Shown: positions 18,608-27,391 of the stretch, piece after piece
Layout: the number at the start of each line of letters is the position of its first letter
Numbering within the stretch: the first letter of the stretch is position 1
From: Actinobacteria bacterium IMCC19121
GTDB lineage: Bacteria > Actinomycetota > Actinomycetes > Nanopelagicales > Nanopelagicaceae
Assembly (NCBI GenBank): GCA_002284895.1
Contig: CP015605.1
Location: 868,001-932,000, forward strand
Length of the DNA: 64,000 nt
Direction: 5' to 3'
Notes under the pieces: generated by a model
Told to the model about the DNA's origin: nothing
The model's input: only the letters and a program-made list of their open reading frames with translations
The model's database searches: none
Program-made: the position numbers and the translations under genes

Positions 18608-19618
18608 AATCTCAATTGCTTCTTTGCATTGAGCATCATCAAAATCTAGATGTGTAACTAGGCGTGCATACTTTGGACCCAGCGCACTAATCCACAAGCC
18701 CTTTTCACGGCACCGTGTTGCTAGTTCTGCTGCTGTTATTGGAAGGTGAGCTAAATCTAATCCCACAATATTTGTTTGAACTGTTGCTGGATCAATAAGA
18801 GAAGAATCAATAGCAGAAATTGCAACGGCAATCTCTTTAGCTCTGCGATGATCTTCAGATAGGCGATCGATGTTGTTATCGAGTGCGAAGTGAGCACCAG
18901 CTGCTAGTAATCCCACCTGGCGCATGCCAGCGCCATAACGCTTGCGCCACACACGTGCCTTAGCAACGCGCTCCTTAGTTGAGAGCATCACTGAACCGAT
19001 GGGTGCACCTAGGCCTTTAGATAAACAAATGCTGATGGTGTCAAAGTATTTTCCATATTCATTAAATGCAACTCCGCTTGCAACATGTGCGTTCCAGATG
19101 CGGGCGCCATCTAAGTGAAGAGCCAATCCCATCGCATCTGCGCCTTTGCGCAAAGCCTTGATCTCATCTAGTGGTTGCACAGTTCCGCCACCAAAGTTGT
19201 GAGTGTTTTCAACTGCAATTGCAGTGGTTGACACTAAATACGGGCCAGAATCTGGACGCGCAATTTCAAGGGCATCGGCTGCCTTGAGTAATCCATGCGT
19301 AGCGGGCCAGGTGCGTGTAGTGATGCCGCTAAATACTGCAGCAGCTCCGAGTTCAGCACGGACGATGTGTGAATTAGTTTCAGCAATGAGCTCTTCACCA
19401 GGATTAACCAGCATGCGAATTGCTAATTGATTTGCAAGTGAACCAGTTGGAGTGAACAGGCCAGCTTCTTTGCCAAACATCGCAGCAACGCGCTCTTCAA
19501 GTGAGTTAACCGTTGGATCATCGCTATAAACATCATCGCCAACTGGCGCAGATGCAATTGCATCACGCATGCCTTGTGATGGGCGGGTTACTGTGTCTGA
19601 GCGAAGATCGATTGCCAT
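18584..19618 (-). CDS. ltaE: Low-specificity L-threonine aldolase
   Basis: 344-residue fold-type I PLP enzyme that splits threonine/allo-threonine to glycine and acetaldehyde. IDLRSDTVTRPSQGM and VGDDVYSDDPTVNSLE are the standard N-terminus; LHLDGARIWNAH binds PLP and the Schiff-base Lys is in CLSKGLGAPIGS. The start at ATG 19618 leaves 10 nt after the upstream EamA gene; an upstream extension into that gene has no homology. Confidence 0.92.
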   Translation of the reverse strand: MAIDLRSDTVTRPSQGMRDAIASAPVGDDVYSDDPTVNSLEERVAAMFGKEAGLFTPTGSLANQLAIRMLVNPGEELIAETNSHIVRAELGAAAVFSGITTRTWPATHGLLKAADALEIARPDSGPYLVSTTAIAVENTHNFGGGTVQPLDEIKALRKGADAMGLALHLDGARIWNAHVASGVAFNEYGKYFDTISICLSKGLGAPIGSVMLSTKERVAKARVWRKRYGAGMRQVGLLAAGAHFALDNNIDRLSEDHRRAKEIAVAISAIDSSLIDPATVQTNIVGLDLAHLPITAAELATRCREKGLWISALGPKYARLVTHLDFDDAQCKEAIEILKVALVA

Positions 19619-19628
19619 AGCGGTGAGC

Positions 19629-20495
19629 CTACTTTGATTCTTTAATAACAATCAAATACATGGCGCTCACAACAAGGATTCCACCAAGGGCGCTTTGCAG
19701 AGTTAAACGCTCACCACCAAAGATAATTGCAAAGATGGCGGCAAAGACAACTTCCATTGTCAGGATGACGGCAACCTTTGTTGGGCTCATATGCGCCTGG
19801 GCCCACGTTTGGATAATAAATGCAATTGCAGTTGCAAAGACTGCCGTGAAGATAACTACGCCCCAGACACTTGCATCAGGTGGCGGTGAGTAGCCTTCTG
19901 GGATTGATGCGATTCCAGAGAGCACGCCACACATAAACAACTGCACCACAGTCATGGCATAAACATCACGGCCAGAACTCCACTTGCTCAAAGCAATGAT
20001 GTGGCAGGCGTAGAAGATTGCACTTATGAAAACTAGAAGTTCACCGATACCAACAGAAAAACCATGAATGGATAACAATCCAAGGCCCACAGTTGCAACT
20101 GCGATGCAACTCCAAGTGAACTTGTTGATCTTCTCTTTTAAAAATAACCAGGCAAAGAGTGGAGTGAGAACAACGTATAGGCCAGTGACAAAACCCGTAA
20201 TAGCCGCACCTGTTCGCGCAAGGCCGAGAGTTTGGAAGATGTAACCAAAGCCAAGGAAAATACCGGCAGAACCAGCACGAAGTAGCAGATCCTTATTAAG
20301 AAGTCTCAATACTTTCGGGCGAATGAGCACCATAACAACTGTGCCAAGTAGGAATCTGGTGAAAAGAAAGTTGTTCACGCTTTGGCGCTCGATTGCATCC
20401 TTCATAATCACAAATGCCCAGCCCCAGGCCATCGCAACAGTAAGAAGTGCCCAAGGGGCTAACTTCATTTTGAAAAGATGTTTAGCTTCACTCAC
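19629..20495 (-). CDS. EamA-family (DMT superfamily) transporter
   Basis: 288 residues, about ten membrane helices in two halves (WALLTVAMAWGWAFVIMKD; IIFGGERLTLQSALGGILV). Similar to the EamA protein at 10.9-11.8 kb only at family level. It overlaps the nfo stop region by 4 bp and precedes ltaE, so it belongs to a pknB-nfo-eamA-ltaE unit. The substrate is unknown. Confidence 0.82.
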   Translation of the reverse strand: MSEAKHLFKMKLAPWALLTVAMAWGWAFVIMKDAIERQSVNNFLFTRFLLGTVVMVLIRPKVLRLLNKDLLLRAGSAGIFLGFGYIFQTLGLARTGAAITGFVTGLYVVLTPLFAWLFLKEKINKFTWSCIAVATVGLGLLSIHGFSVGIGELLVFISAIFYACHIIALSKWSSGRDVYAMTVVQLFMCGVLSGIASIPEGYSPPPDASVWGVVIFTAVFATAIAFIIQTWAQAHMSPTKVAVILTMEVVFAAIFAIIFGGERLTLQSALGGILVVSAMYLIVIKESK

Positions 20496-21361
20496 TTCTT
20501 ATCTCGAAGTTTCTTCAGTAGCGCTACTTCAGGCTTGTGTTTTTCCTCCAAGCCCGGTGTTTCAAGAATCAAAGGAGCATTGGCCACTGCTGGGTGCGCA
20601 AGAAGCTCGGCAAAAGGTTCTACGCCAATGTGTCCATCGCCGATATTTTGGTGGCGATCTTTAAGTGCTCCGCACACATCCATAGAGTCATTGGCGTGTA
20701 CTAATTGGAAACGCTCAACGCCAGCGATTTGAACGAGCAAATCAATAGTTGCAGTCATTCCGCCTTTAACGGAGATGTCATGGCCTGCGGCAAATACGTG
20801 ACAGGTATCAAGACAGATACCAACCTTTGGGTGATACTCCAACGCTTTTAAGTAGTTTTCTAGATCATCTAGCTTTTTAACTAGTGATTGGCCTTGTCCT
20901 GCAGTTGGTTCTAATAACAAATACGGAGCATCATCAGGCAGAGCATTAAGAATCGGCATCATTCCTTCATGAATCTGCTTCCAAGCTTTTTCAACGTGGT
21001 TTACATCCACTGCAGATCCAGTGTGAATAACTGCGCCTAGCGCCCCAATATCTGCAGCACGTTGAAGTGAATATTTAGTTGAAGCTAAAGAGTTCAGGTA
21101 AGTGGCTTCGGTGGGTGAGCCTAAGTTAATAAGAAATGGTGCATGGACATAAGTTTCAAGATCCATCTCTGCGGCTTTGATTTTGTATGCCTCATCTAGT
21201 TCAGGCTTTGCTGCTGGCATTGCCCACATACGTGGACTTGATGCAAAAACTTGAATAGCACTTGCACCAATTTCTTGGGCGTATTCAATGGAGCGCTTTG
21301 CCATTCCGCCAGTTGTTGGGACGTGGGCACCAATACGTGGCTTCTTGGACTCCTTAGGCAT
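20492..21361 (-). CDS. nfo: Deoxyribonuclease IV (AP endonuclease IV)
   Basis: 289-residue TIM-barrel Zn enzyme of base-excision repair, which nicks DNA 5' to abasic sites. IGAHVPTTGGM (His ligand), LLLEPTAGQG, GICLDTCHVFAAGHD, LVHANDSMD and GDGHIGVEPFAELL carry the metal ligands. It begins 4 nt after the kinase gene stop. Confidence 0.93.
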   Translation of the reverse strand: MPKESKKPRIGAHVPTTGGMAKRSIEYAQEIGASAIQVFASSPRMWAMPAAKPELDEAYKIKAAEMDLETYVHAPFLINLGSPTEATYLNSLASTKYSLQRAADIGALGAVIHTGSAVDVNHVEKAWKQIHEGMMPILNALPDDAPYLLLEPTAGQGQSLVKKLDDLENYLKALEYHPKVGICLDTCHVFAAGHDISVKGGMTATIDLLVQIAGVERFQLVHANDSMDVCGALKDRHQNIGDGHIGVEPFAELLAHPAVANAPLILETPGLEEKHKPEVALLKKLRDKK

Positions 21362-21365
21362 TGGC

Positions 21366-23267
21366 TTACCCTACGGTAATTGTGACCGTGCTGCCACGTT
21401 TAACTTTCGCGCCCACCTTTGGAGAGATATTTGTAACCTTCTTAACCTTCTTACTTCCCAATTTCTTCACTACTACCTTGAGCTGTAGATCCTGCAACGC
21501 TTGAGTTGCCTTTAGCTGATCAAGTGAGAAGACGTTAGGAATAAAGACATACTGTGAGCCCTTAGAAATAACGAGAGAAATAGTTGAACCCTTAGGTGCA
21601 ACGTCCACACCGCTAGGTGTTTGGGAAATAACTACACCTGATAAAACCTTTTCATTAAAGGCATAGCTGGACTCAACATTAAAGCCCAGATCATTTAACT
21701 CATTGAGCGCTTGTTCACCACTCTTGCCTGAGTAAGAAGCAAGTGCCACAGTCTCAACACCCTTGCTAATTACTAGTGAGACTGGAGTATCGCGTTTAAC
21801 TTGCGTGCCTGATTCAGGCGATGCTGAAATGACAAAGCCTTTAGGAATTTCTTTGTTAAATACTTCAGTGTTAGTTCCAAGAATCAATGGGAACTTCTCA
21901 AGGGCAGCGGTGGCAGCCTCTGGAGTAAGACCTTTAACTGGCGGGATGATGTATCGCTCTGGGCCTTTTGACACAATTAATTTAACTTGCCCGCCAGATG
22001 CCACACGTCCACCACCTGGGGGATCAGTTTCAATGATGGCACCCTTTGCAATATCTTCATCGAAACGCTTTTCTAAAATAACTGTTGTTAGACCAAGAGG
22101 CGTAAGCGTTGAAACTGCTTCCTCATATGTTCCACCGACTACCGATGGAACAACTACGCGCGAACCAGGTCCCACCAATGTGTACCAACCACCAACACCA
22201 AGTGCAATTGCCAAAATGATGGCAACCTTGCGGTTGCGGCGCACACGCTTGCTCGCCTTCTTTTTCTCTTCCTTGGCAGCCCTAATTTCTTTGGTGGTTT
22301 CTTTTATCTCAATGCTCTCTTCTTTTTCTTCCTCTACCTGCTTCTTCATCTTTCCTCGTGGCTTTTCCTTAATAGGCTCCACAGGAAGATCAAGGGCTAA
22401 CTTCATCTGGTTTGTCTTAGGGTCAATCTCGTTTTGGATAGATTCGAGCGCTTTAAGGAATTCTCCTGCTGTGCGCGGGCGTTTATCTGGATCACGATCA
22501 GTTGCTTTGAGAATCAATGCATCTAAAGCCTCTGGAATCTCTTTGCGTTTGCTGCGAAGGGATGGAATCTCTTGATTCACATGCATGTAGGCAATTTGAA
22601 TAGGGGATTCGCCCAGGAATGGCTTTTCACCAGTCAGCATTTCAAATGCCACGATGCCAACTGCATAGACATCACTTCTAGAGTCTGCAACTCCGCGCTG
22701 GACTTGTTCAGGAGAAAGGTATGAAACTGAACCCAAGATCACGCTGGATTCAGCCGTCATAGTTGAACCAATGAGTTCTCCGCGCGCTAAGCCGAAATCT
22801 GCGATCTTTACGCGACCTTCTTTAGAAATCAAAATATTTTCAGGCTTCATGTCGCGGTGAACAATTCCTAAATCATGGGCTGCAGCAAGTGCGCTAAGAA
22901 TGGGAGTGAGGTAGTTAATGGCATCTTTAATCTCAAATCTGCCGCGCTCATTGAGATATTCACGAAGAGTGTGACCTTCTATTAACTCCATAACAATAAA
23001 GACAGCCGGGACTCCGTTTTGATTCCACCCTTGATCTTGAACAGCAACAATGTTGGGATGAGAGAGCGCGGCTGCAGCTTTAGCTTCTCTAATGAAGCGA
23101 TTAACGAATGCTTCATCTTGAGCTAAATGTGGATGCATAATCTTTACTGCAACTTTTCGATCTAATCGGGTGTCGATTGCCTCATAGACACTAGCCATTC
23201 CACCATTGGCAACCTGGCGAGTGAGTTGATAACGCCCATCAATGAGCTCACCCGATAGATCTGACAT
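21366..23267 (-). CDS. pknB: Ser/Thr protein kinase with C-terminal PASTA repeats (PknB/PknL type)
   Basis: 633 residues. Kinase domain at about 10-270: glycine loop VANGGMASVYEA, catalytic Lys in VAVKIMHPH, HRDMKPEN, and DFG in IADFGLARG. A charged Lys/Glu linker, one membrane helix (VAIILAIALGVGGWYTLV) and four PASTA repeats follow outside the cell, so it should sense peptidoglycan/muropeptides. TAAAAT lies 7 nt before ATG 23267; a longer frame upstream would overlap the kinase gene at 23287. Position near aroG and the cell-wall cluster recalls mycobacterial pknL. Confidence 0.92.
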   Translation of the reverse strand: MSDLSGELIDGRYQLTRQVANGGMASVYEAIDTRLDRKVAVKIMHPHLAQDEAFVNRFIREAKAAAALSHPNIVAVQDQGWNQNGVPAVFIVMELIEGHTLREYLNERGRFEIKDAINYLTPILSALAAAHDLGIVHRDMKPENILISKEGRVKIADFGLARGELIGSTMTAESSVILGSVSYLSPEQVQRGVADSRSDVYAVGIVAFEMLTGEKPFLGESPIQIAYMHVNQEIPSLRSKRKEIPEALDALILKATDRDPDKRPRTAGEFLKALESIQNEIDPKTNQMKLALDLPVEPIKEKPRGKMKKQVEEEKEESIEIKETTKEIRAAKEEKKKASKRVRRNRKVAIILAIALGVGGWYTLVGPGSRVVVPSVVGGTYEEAVSTLTPLGLTTVILEKRFDEDIAKGAIIETDPPGGGRVASGGQVKLIVSKGPERYIIPPVKGLTPEAATAALEKFPLILGTNTEVFNKEIPKGFVISASPESGTQVKRDTPVSLVISKGVETVALASYSGKSGEQALNELNDLGFNVESSYAFNEKVLSGVVISQTPSGVDVAPKGSTISLVISKGSQYVFIPNVFSLDQLKATQALQDLQLKVVVKKLGSKKVKKVTNISPKVGAKVKRGSTVTITVG

Positions 23268-23274
23268 ATGGGCG

Positions 23275-23280
23275 ATTTTA
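23275..23280 (-). promoter_or_regulatory. -10 element for the PASTA kinase gene
   Basis: TAAAAT on the minus strand, 7 nt before ATG 23267. This supports the shorter start. Confidence 0.5.
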
Positions 23281-23286
23281 GGGCTT

Positions 23287-23784
23287 TTAAGCTGGTGAGC
23301 TTTGAATGTGTTCCGCGTTTTCGCGTGTCTTATCTCGCAAAAAATGTATTTCTTGCACAATTTGCCACTGCTTCATCTGCGATGCAATCTGGTTGCCATC
23401 TCGATTCAAAACCCTTTGTATGCCAACTTCGGCATCGATATCTAGCCAATACAAGGTTGCTCCAGCATCACGTACTACTTTTTGCCCCGCTCCTACTCCT
23501 TCTAAAATCAAAATATCAACGGGGTTAATCTTCCTTTTTGAATCAAAGGACATTGATTGCCAATTGAATATATCTATTTCAAAAGCAACCTTGTTCTGAT
23601 GTGATTTCACAATTGACTCTAAGCATTGAGTTAAACGCTCATCCAAAGCATTTTCCCAGCCGTTATAGAGATCATCCATGTGAATGACTTCAACAGACTT
23701 ATCAACTGATAACTCATCAAAGAAGTGAGCAGCTAGCGTTGTTTTACCAGCCCCTGCTCTGCCATCAATTGCTATTAAGGACAT
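23287..23784 (-). CDS. P-loop kinase, uridine-kinase-like; candidate thiamine kinase
   Basis: 165-residue small kinase. The P-loop is DGRAGAGKTTLA near residue 7; HMDDLYNGWE resembles the uridine kinase/phosphoribulokinase substrate motif; ILILEGVGAG is Walker B-like; a lid Arg is in IQRVLNRDG. The start lies 20 bp inside the upstream pnuC-type gene, and both follow a TPP riboswitch. PnuC-type carriers need a cytosolic kinase to trap their substrate, so this one is inferred to phosphorylate thiamine or a precursor. The fold is unlike the known thiamine kinases ThiK, ThiL and ThiN. Function not shown. Confidence 0.7.
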   Translation of the reverse strand: MSLIAIDGRAGAGKTTLAAHFFDELSVDKSVEVIHMDDLYNGWENALDERLTQCLESIVKSHQNKVAFEIDIFNWQSMSFDSKRKINPVDILILEGVGAGQKVVRDAGATLYWLDIDAEVGIQRVLNRDGNQIASQMKQWQIVQEIHFLRDKTRENAEHIQSSPA

Positions 23785-24340
23785 ACCAGCGCTTCCAGCC
23801 GATGATTGCTACGAGTGTGAAGAGGGCATATAAAACGGAAGTGAACCAATATCCAAGGTAGGCGTATTGAATTGTTCCTGCAGCATCAATGATGAGCCAA
23901 AGAACCCATGATTCAACTTTTTCATACACCATGAGGAGTTGTGCAACCAATGAACCAACAAGTAAAAATGCATCAGACCATGTTGCAGCTGCCCCAATAC
24001 GAGAGAGCAGGGGAGTAAGAAGTGAGACTGAAACAATTGTTCCAACGACCCAATACAAACGATTACGGTGATTTAAATATCCTGGCGCTGCACCAGTTGG
24101 CGCCCAATCACGCCAGCCCCACACGGCGGCAACAATAAAAACTATTTGTAGAGCTGCGCTTGCGAAGAGATCAACTTGATAAAAAAAGACCATATAGAGA
24201 GCACTGCTCAGTGCCCACCAAGGCCACGTAATGCGCTTTCCAGTTGTGCCAAGCCAGACTCCTACAAATGAAGTTATGGCTGCAATAAATTCAAGAACTG
24301 AGACTTCATAGCCCCAGGCTGTGAAAATGATGGATGACAT
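23765..24340 (-). CDS. pnuT: PnuC-family vitamin transporter, probably thiamine (PnuT)
   Basis: 191 residues, about seven membrane helices. The family features are WPWWALSSALYMVFFYQVDL, a GWRDW stretch, and WVLWLIIDAAGTIQYAYLG, matching PnuC (nicotinamide riboside) and its paralogue PnuT (thiamine). The leader carries a TPP riboswitch ending in the AAGGAAAG ribosome site 3-10 nt before the ATG, which favours thiamine as substrate. Overlap with the downstream kinase gene suggests uptake coupled to phosphorylation. Confidence 0.85.
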   Translation of the reverse strand: MSSIIFTAWGYEVSVLEFIAAITSFVGVWLGTTGKRITWPWWALSSALYMVFFYQVDLFASAALQIVFIVAAVWGWRDWAPTGAAPGYLNHRNRLYWVVGTIVSVSLLTPLLSRIGAAATWSDAFLLVGSLVAQLLMVYEKVESWVLWLIIDAAGTIQYAYLGYWFTSVLYALFTLVAIIGWKRWYVLNSN

Positions 24341-24345
24341 GTCTT

Positions 24346-24430
24346 TCCTTTCCGCATCCGCATTACCGGACGGGTCAATCGGTCGGTTTGAATTTCAAAC
24401 CCTCTCAGCCGCATGCGGCTCCCGTGGTTA
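24346..24430 (-). promoter_or_regulatory. TPP (thiamine pyrophosphate) riboswitch
   Basis: Read on the minus strand, the leader holds ACGGGAG, a short P2 stem, the invariant CTGAGAG, a P3 hairpin (GGTTTGAA/TTCAAACC), then TCCG-GTAATG-CGGA and GCGGAAAGG, matching the TPP box elements (CUGAGA and the UAAUGC loop with flanking stem). It ends in the ribosome site of the PnuC-type gene, so control is probably by hiding that site when TPP is bound. Confidence 0.85.
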
Positions 24431-24432
24431 TT

Positions 24433-24438
24433 AGAGTA
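24433..24438 (-). promoter_or_regulatory. Probable -10 element for the riboswitch transcript
   Basis: TACTCT on the minus strand just before the riboswitch; it shares two bases with the opposite-facing TAGCGT of crtYc. If used, the RNA begins almost at ACGGGAG, leaving nearly no 5' side for stem P1; a promoter further up inside crtYc is the alternative. Confidence 0.4.
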
Positions 24439-24442
24439 GCGT
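24437..24442 (+). promoter_or_regulatory. -10 element of leaderless crtYc
   Basis: TAGCGT, six bases (tatctc), then the GTG start at 24449. Confidence 0.55.
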
Positions 24443-24448
24443 TATCTC

Positions 24449-24775
24449 GTGCAAAAGTATGGATACCTAGCAATGATTGTTTTCACCGTCATTGGCTCTT
24501 TTTGGCTAGAAGTATTTTTAAAGGTTGGGGTTCTCAAGCAATTTAAGCGGGTTGCCCTATCCATTGCCCCAGTAGCTTTTCTCTTTATCGCTTGGGATAA
24601 GTATGCAATCAGTCACGGCCACTGGTTCTTTGATCGAGATCAGATCCTTGGAATTTATGGACCTTGGTGTATTCCACTAGAGGAGTATTTGTTCTTCATC
24701 GTTGTTCCTATAGCAGCGCTCATGACTATTGAAGCTGTTCGCACAGTGAAGAAGCATTGGCAGGTCTATATATGA
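24449..24775 (+). CDS. crtYc: Lycopene cyclase subunit CrtYc
   Basis: 108-residue membrane protein with three helices. The conserved block is GIYGPWCIPLEEYLFFIVVP (Pro-Leu-Glu-Glu), the catalytic region of heterodimeric actinobacterial lycopene beta-cyclases. It overlaps crtYd by ATGA. CrtYc and CrtYd together close the rings of lycopene to gamma- or beta-carotene. GTG start chosen from the -10 spacing. Confidence 0.9.
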   Translation: MQKYGYLAMIVFTVIGSFWLEVFLKVGVLKQFKRVALSIAPVAFLFIAWDKYAISHGHWFFDRDQILGIYGPWCIPLEEYLFFIVVPIAALMTIEAVRTVKKHWQVYI

Positions 24776-25071
24776 CCTATACACAGATTGCAATCTTTGC
24801 TGTTCTCTTTGCAATTTCCTTTGATCTCTATTTATTCAATACACAGCTACTCAAGCGCAAAGTGTTTTGGACTTCTTACGCAATCATTGTTGGTTTCCAG
24901 CTACTTACTAATTGGTGGCTGACTTCAAGAAATATCGTGATGTATAGCCCAGATGCCATTATTGGCTGGCGCATCGCATCGGCTCCAGTGGAAGACCTGC
25001 TCTTTGGTTTTGCGCTAGTACTTGGCGTATTAACTAATTGGATACGGCTAGGCGCTTCAGATAAGCGGTAA
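24772..25071 (+). CDS. crtYd: Lycopene cyclase subunit CrtYd
   Basis: 99-residue, three-helix partner of CrtYc. The matching catalytic block is RIASAPVEDLLFGFALVLG (Pro-Val-Glu-Asp). ATG 24772 overlaps the crtYc stop. The 3' end runs 38 bp into the convergent crtB. Confidence 0.9.
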   Translation: MTYTQIAIFAVLFAISFDLYLFNTQLLKRKVFWTSYAIIVGFQLLTNWWLTSRNIVMYSPDAIIGWRIASAPVEDLLFGFALVLGVLTNWIRLGASDKR

Positions 25072-25906
25072 TAAAGACGCGTAATCTGCGGGCAGTGGAA
25101 GTCTTGGCACGTTTATTAAAAATGTCATAACCAATCTTTTCAACCTCATCAACAATTCCGCAGTAGAGCTCACTTGCAGCTTCAATACATGGGCGGCTAG
25201 ATGCTGCCAACATTTGGATTCCTGGAGTTGCCTCTTGTTGCAGTTGGCGCACACGAGCAATTTGGAACTTGAGTGCACTGATGATTTGTGGCGTTAGGAC
25301 GCGTTCTTCAAGCATTTCACGTGTAACACCGTGCTCGGCAAGCTCAGTAATAGGTAGATAAATACGGCCACGATCTAAATCTTCTCCCACATCGCGAATG
25401 AAGTTAGCTAACTGGAACGCAATGCCTAGCTTCTTGGCACATTCATAGGCACCGTCTTGCAGAACTCCAAGCACTGGAACCATTTCAAGGCCAATGACTG
25501 CGGCGGATCCATAGACATATTCAAGGAGATCTTCATAGGTTTGATATTCCTGCACCGTTAAATCCATAGTCATTGAGTGAAGAAAAGCTTCAAAGTGCTC
25601 ATGGGGGATTGCAAAAGTATTGACTGTGTCTATGAGTGAACGTCCGATTGCATCATTGCTTTGGCCACTCTTGAGGTCTTGCAGAATCTTGGCACCCCAC
25701 ACACCTAGAGCATCTGCCTTTTCCTGCACAGTAAGAGTTGATGCAAGATCATCAACAATTTCATCGGCATAGCGAGCAAAGCCATACAAGGCGTGAACAT
25801 ATTTGCGTTTAGCTTTAGGGAGAAGAAGTGTGGCTAAGTAATAGGTTTTGCCGTGAAGAGAATTTAACCTTTTGCACTCGGCATAGGATGCCTCTAGCTC
25901 ATCCAT
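25034..25906 (-). CDS. crtB: Phytoene synthase
   Basis: 290 residues, head-to-head condensation of two geranylgeranyl diphosphates to phytoene. Both Asp-rich motifs are present: YADEIVDD near residue 46 and RDVGEDLDRGRIYLP near residue 168. Starts immediately after the crtI stop (TAAATGG), third gene of a crtE-crtI-crtB unit. Confidence 0.95.
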   Translation of the reverse strand: MDELEASYAECKRLNSLHGKTYYLATLLLPKAKRKYVHALYGFARYADEIVDDLASTLTVQEKADALGVWGAKILQDLKSGQSNDAIGRSLIDTVNTFAIPHEHFEAFLHSMTMDLTVQEYQTYEDLLEYVYGSAAVIGLEMVPVLGVLQDGAYECAKKLGIAFQLANFIRDVGEDLDRGRIYLPITELAEHGVTREMLEERVLTPQIISALKFQIARVRQLQQEATPGIQMLAASSRPCIEAASELYCGIVDEVEKIGYDIFNKRAKTSTARRLRVFITAYLKRLAVSN

Positions 25907-27391
25907 TTACTTAACAGGTCCCACAATTCGCTCTGCAGCAAGTCGTCCAGAGATTAAAACCATTGGAACGCCAACGCCTGGTTGTGTTCCAGAACCGGCA
26001 AAGACAACATTTTCAATTCCTTGTGCCATGTTACGTGGTCTAAAGGGACCAGTTTGGAAGAATGTATGTGCGCTAGCAAACGGTGCACCCATCTCCATTC
26101 CTTGGTTTTTCCAATCAAGGGGAGTAGTCATCACTTCAGTTTCGATGGAATCTCCAAAGCCGCTGTAGCCGCGCTCTTCAATGGTCTTAATCATTTGATC
26201 ACGGTATGGACCGGCTTGTTTAGTCCAATCGATATTGCTATCTAGGTTAGGCGTTGGGAACAAAACATAATAAGAATGCTTACCTGGGGGAGCTAAATTG
26301 GGGTCATCATGAGTTGGAATGGTGACCAGAATGCTGGGATCACTCATCAACTGCTTTTTCTTGATCAGCTCATCAAAGACGCCATCCCAAGAGTGACCAA
26401 AGTGGATGTTGTGGTGGGCCGTAAAGTCATATTTCTTACTTGAACCAATCAACAGAGTCACACAAGAAGGTGAGTACTTCAGGCGCTTAATTGATACAGG
26501 GGTTTTACCGAGCAACTCTTTGTATGCCACAGGTAAATCCGGATTCAAAATAACGGCGTCGCACTCATAGCGCTCACCAGATTCGGTAATAACTGCTTTT
26601 GCGCGGCCATTGCTGACTTCTACATTTGTCACGGTGGTGTTGTATTTAAAGACCACTCCATGCTTTTCGGCAGCTGCTGCCAGCGCGCGTGGAACTGCGT
26701 GCATGCCGCCCTTAGGAAAGAAAACACCATTCACTGAGTCCATATATGCAATGACGGCATAGATAGCTAGAGCTTGCTGCGGGCTTACTCCTGCATACAT
26801 TGCTTGGAATGAATAAACCTTTTGCAGACGAGGGTCTTTCATAAATTGATTTACTTTAGGAGAGAGTTTGCGAAAGCCTCCGAGTGCTATTAAGCGGGCA
26901 AGGTTAGGCGTGAGCAAGTTCAGGGGACTATCGATGTTTCTATCGATGAAATCATTCATCTCATACTTATAGAGTTTTGTAACAAAATCTACGTATCTGC
27001 GATATCCAGCGGCTTCATCGCTACTGATGTGCTTTGCAATCTCTGCTTCCATCTCATTGGTATCAGAGTGCACATCTAACTGTGATCCATCTGCATAGAA
27101 AGCGCGATAGAGAGGTGTGAGTGGAGTGAGCTCCAGCCAATCTTTCATATCTTCGCCCACACAGTTAAAGGCTTCATTGATAAGTGATGGCATTGTGAGA
27201 ACAGATGGCCCGGTATCAAATGCATAACCATCTTTGTTGAGCAGACCATTTCGTCCACCAGGAACACTTTCGCGCTCTAATACAGTGACTTTTCGACCAG
27301 CACCAGCAAGTCGAAGTGCTGCGCTTAATCCAGCAAGGCCTGCACCAACAACCACAACGTGATCTGTGGGGCCTTTAACTCTGGCAACCAT
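25907..27391 (-). CDS. crtI: Phytoene desaturase
   Basis: 494 residues. N-terminal FAD motif VVVVGAGLAGLSAALRLAG followed by VLERESVPGGRNG; substrate region FDTGPSVLTMPSL; and the C-terminal CrtI signature FAGSGTQPGVGVPMVLISG. It introduces four double bonds to give lycopene. Sits between crtE and crtB without gaps. Confidence 0.95.
   Translation of the reverse strand: MVARVKGPTDHVVVVGAGLAGLSAALRLAGAGRKVTVLERESVPGGRNGLLNKDGYAFDTGPSVLTMPSLINEAFNCVGEDMKDWLELTPLTPLYRAFYADGSQLDVHSDTNEMEAEIAKHISSDEAAGYRRYVDFVTKLYKYEMNDFIDRNIDSPLNLLTPNLARLIALGGFRKLSPKVNQFMKDPRLQKVYSFQAMYAGVSPQQALAIYAVIAYMDSVNGVFFPKGGMHAVPRALAAAAEKHGVVFKYNTTVTNVEVSNGRAKAVITESGERYECDAVILNPDLPVAYKELLGKTPVSIKRLKYSPSCVTLLIGSSKKYDFTAHHNIHFGHSWDGVFDELIKKKQLMSDPSILVTIPTHDDPNLAPPGKHSYYVLFPTPNLDSNIDWTKQAGPYRDQMIKTIEERGYSGFGDSIETEVMTTPLDWKNQGMEMGAPFASAHTFFQTGPFRPRNMAQGIENVVFAGSGTQPGVGVPMVLISGRLAAERIVGPVK

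Noticed and set aside
21763-22575. 270-codon plus-strand open frame
   Set aside because: Antisense to the PASTA region of the kinase; composition reflects the opposite strand, and no homology is seen.
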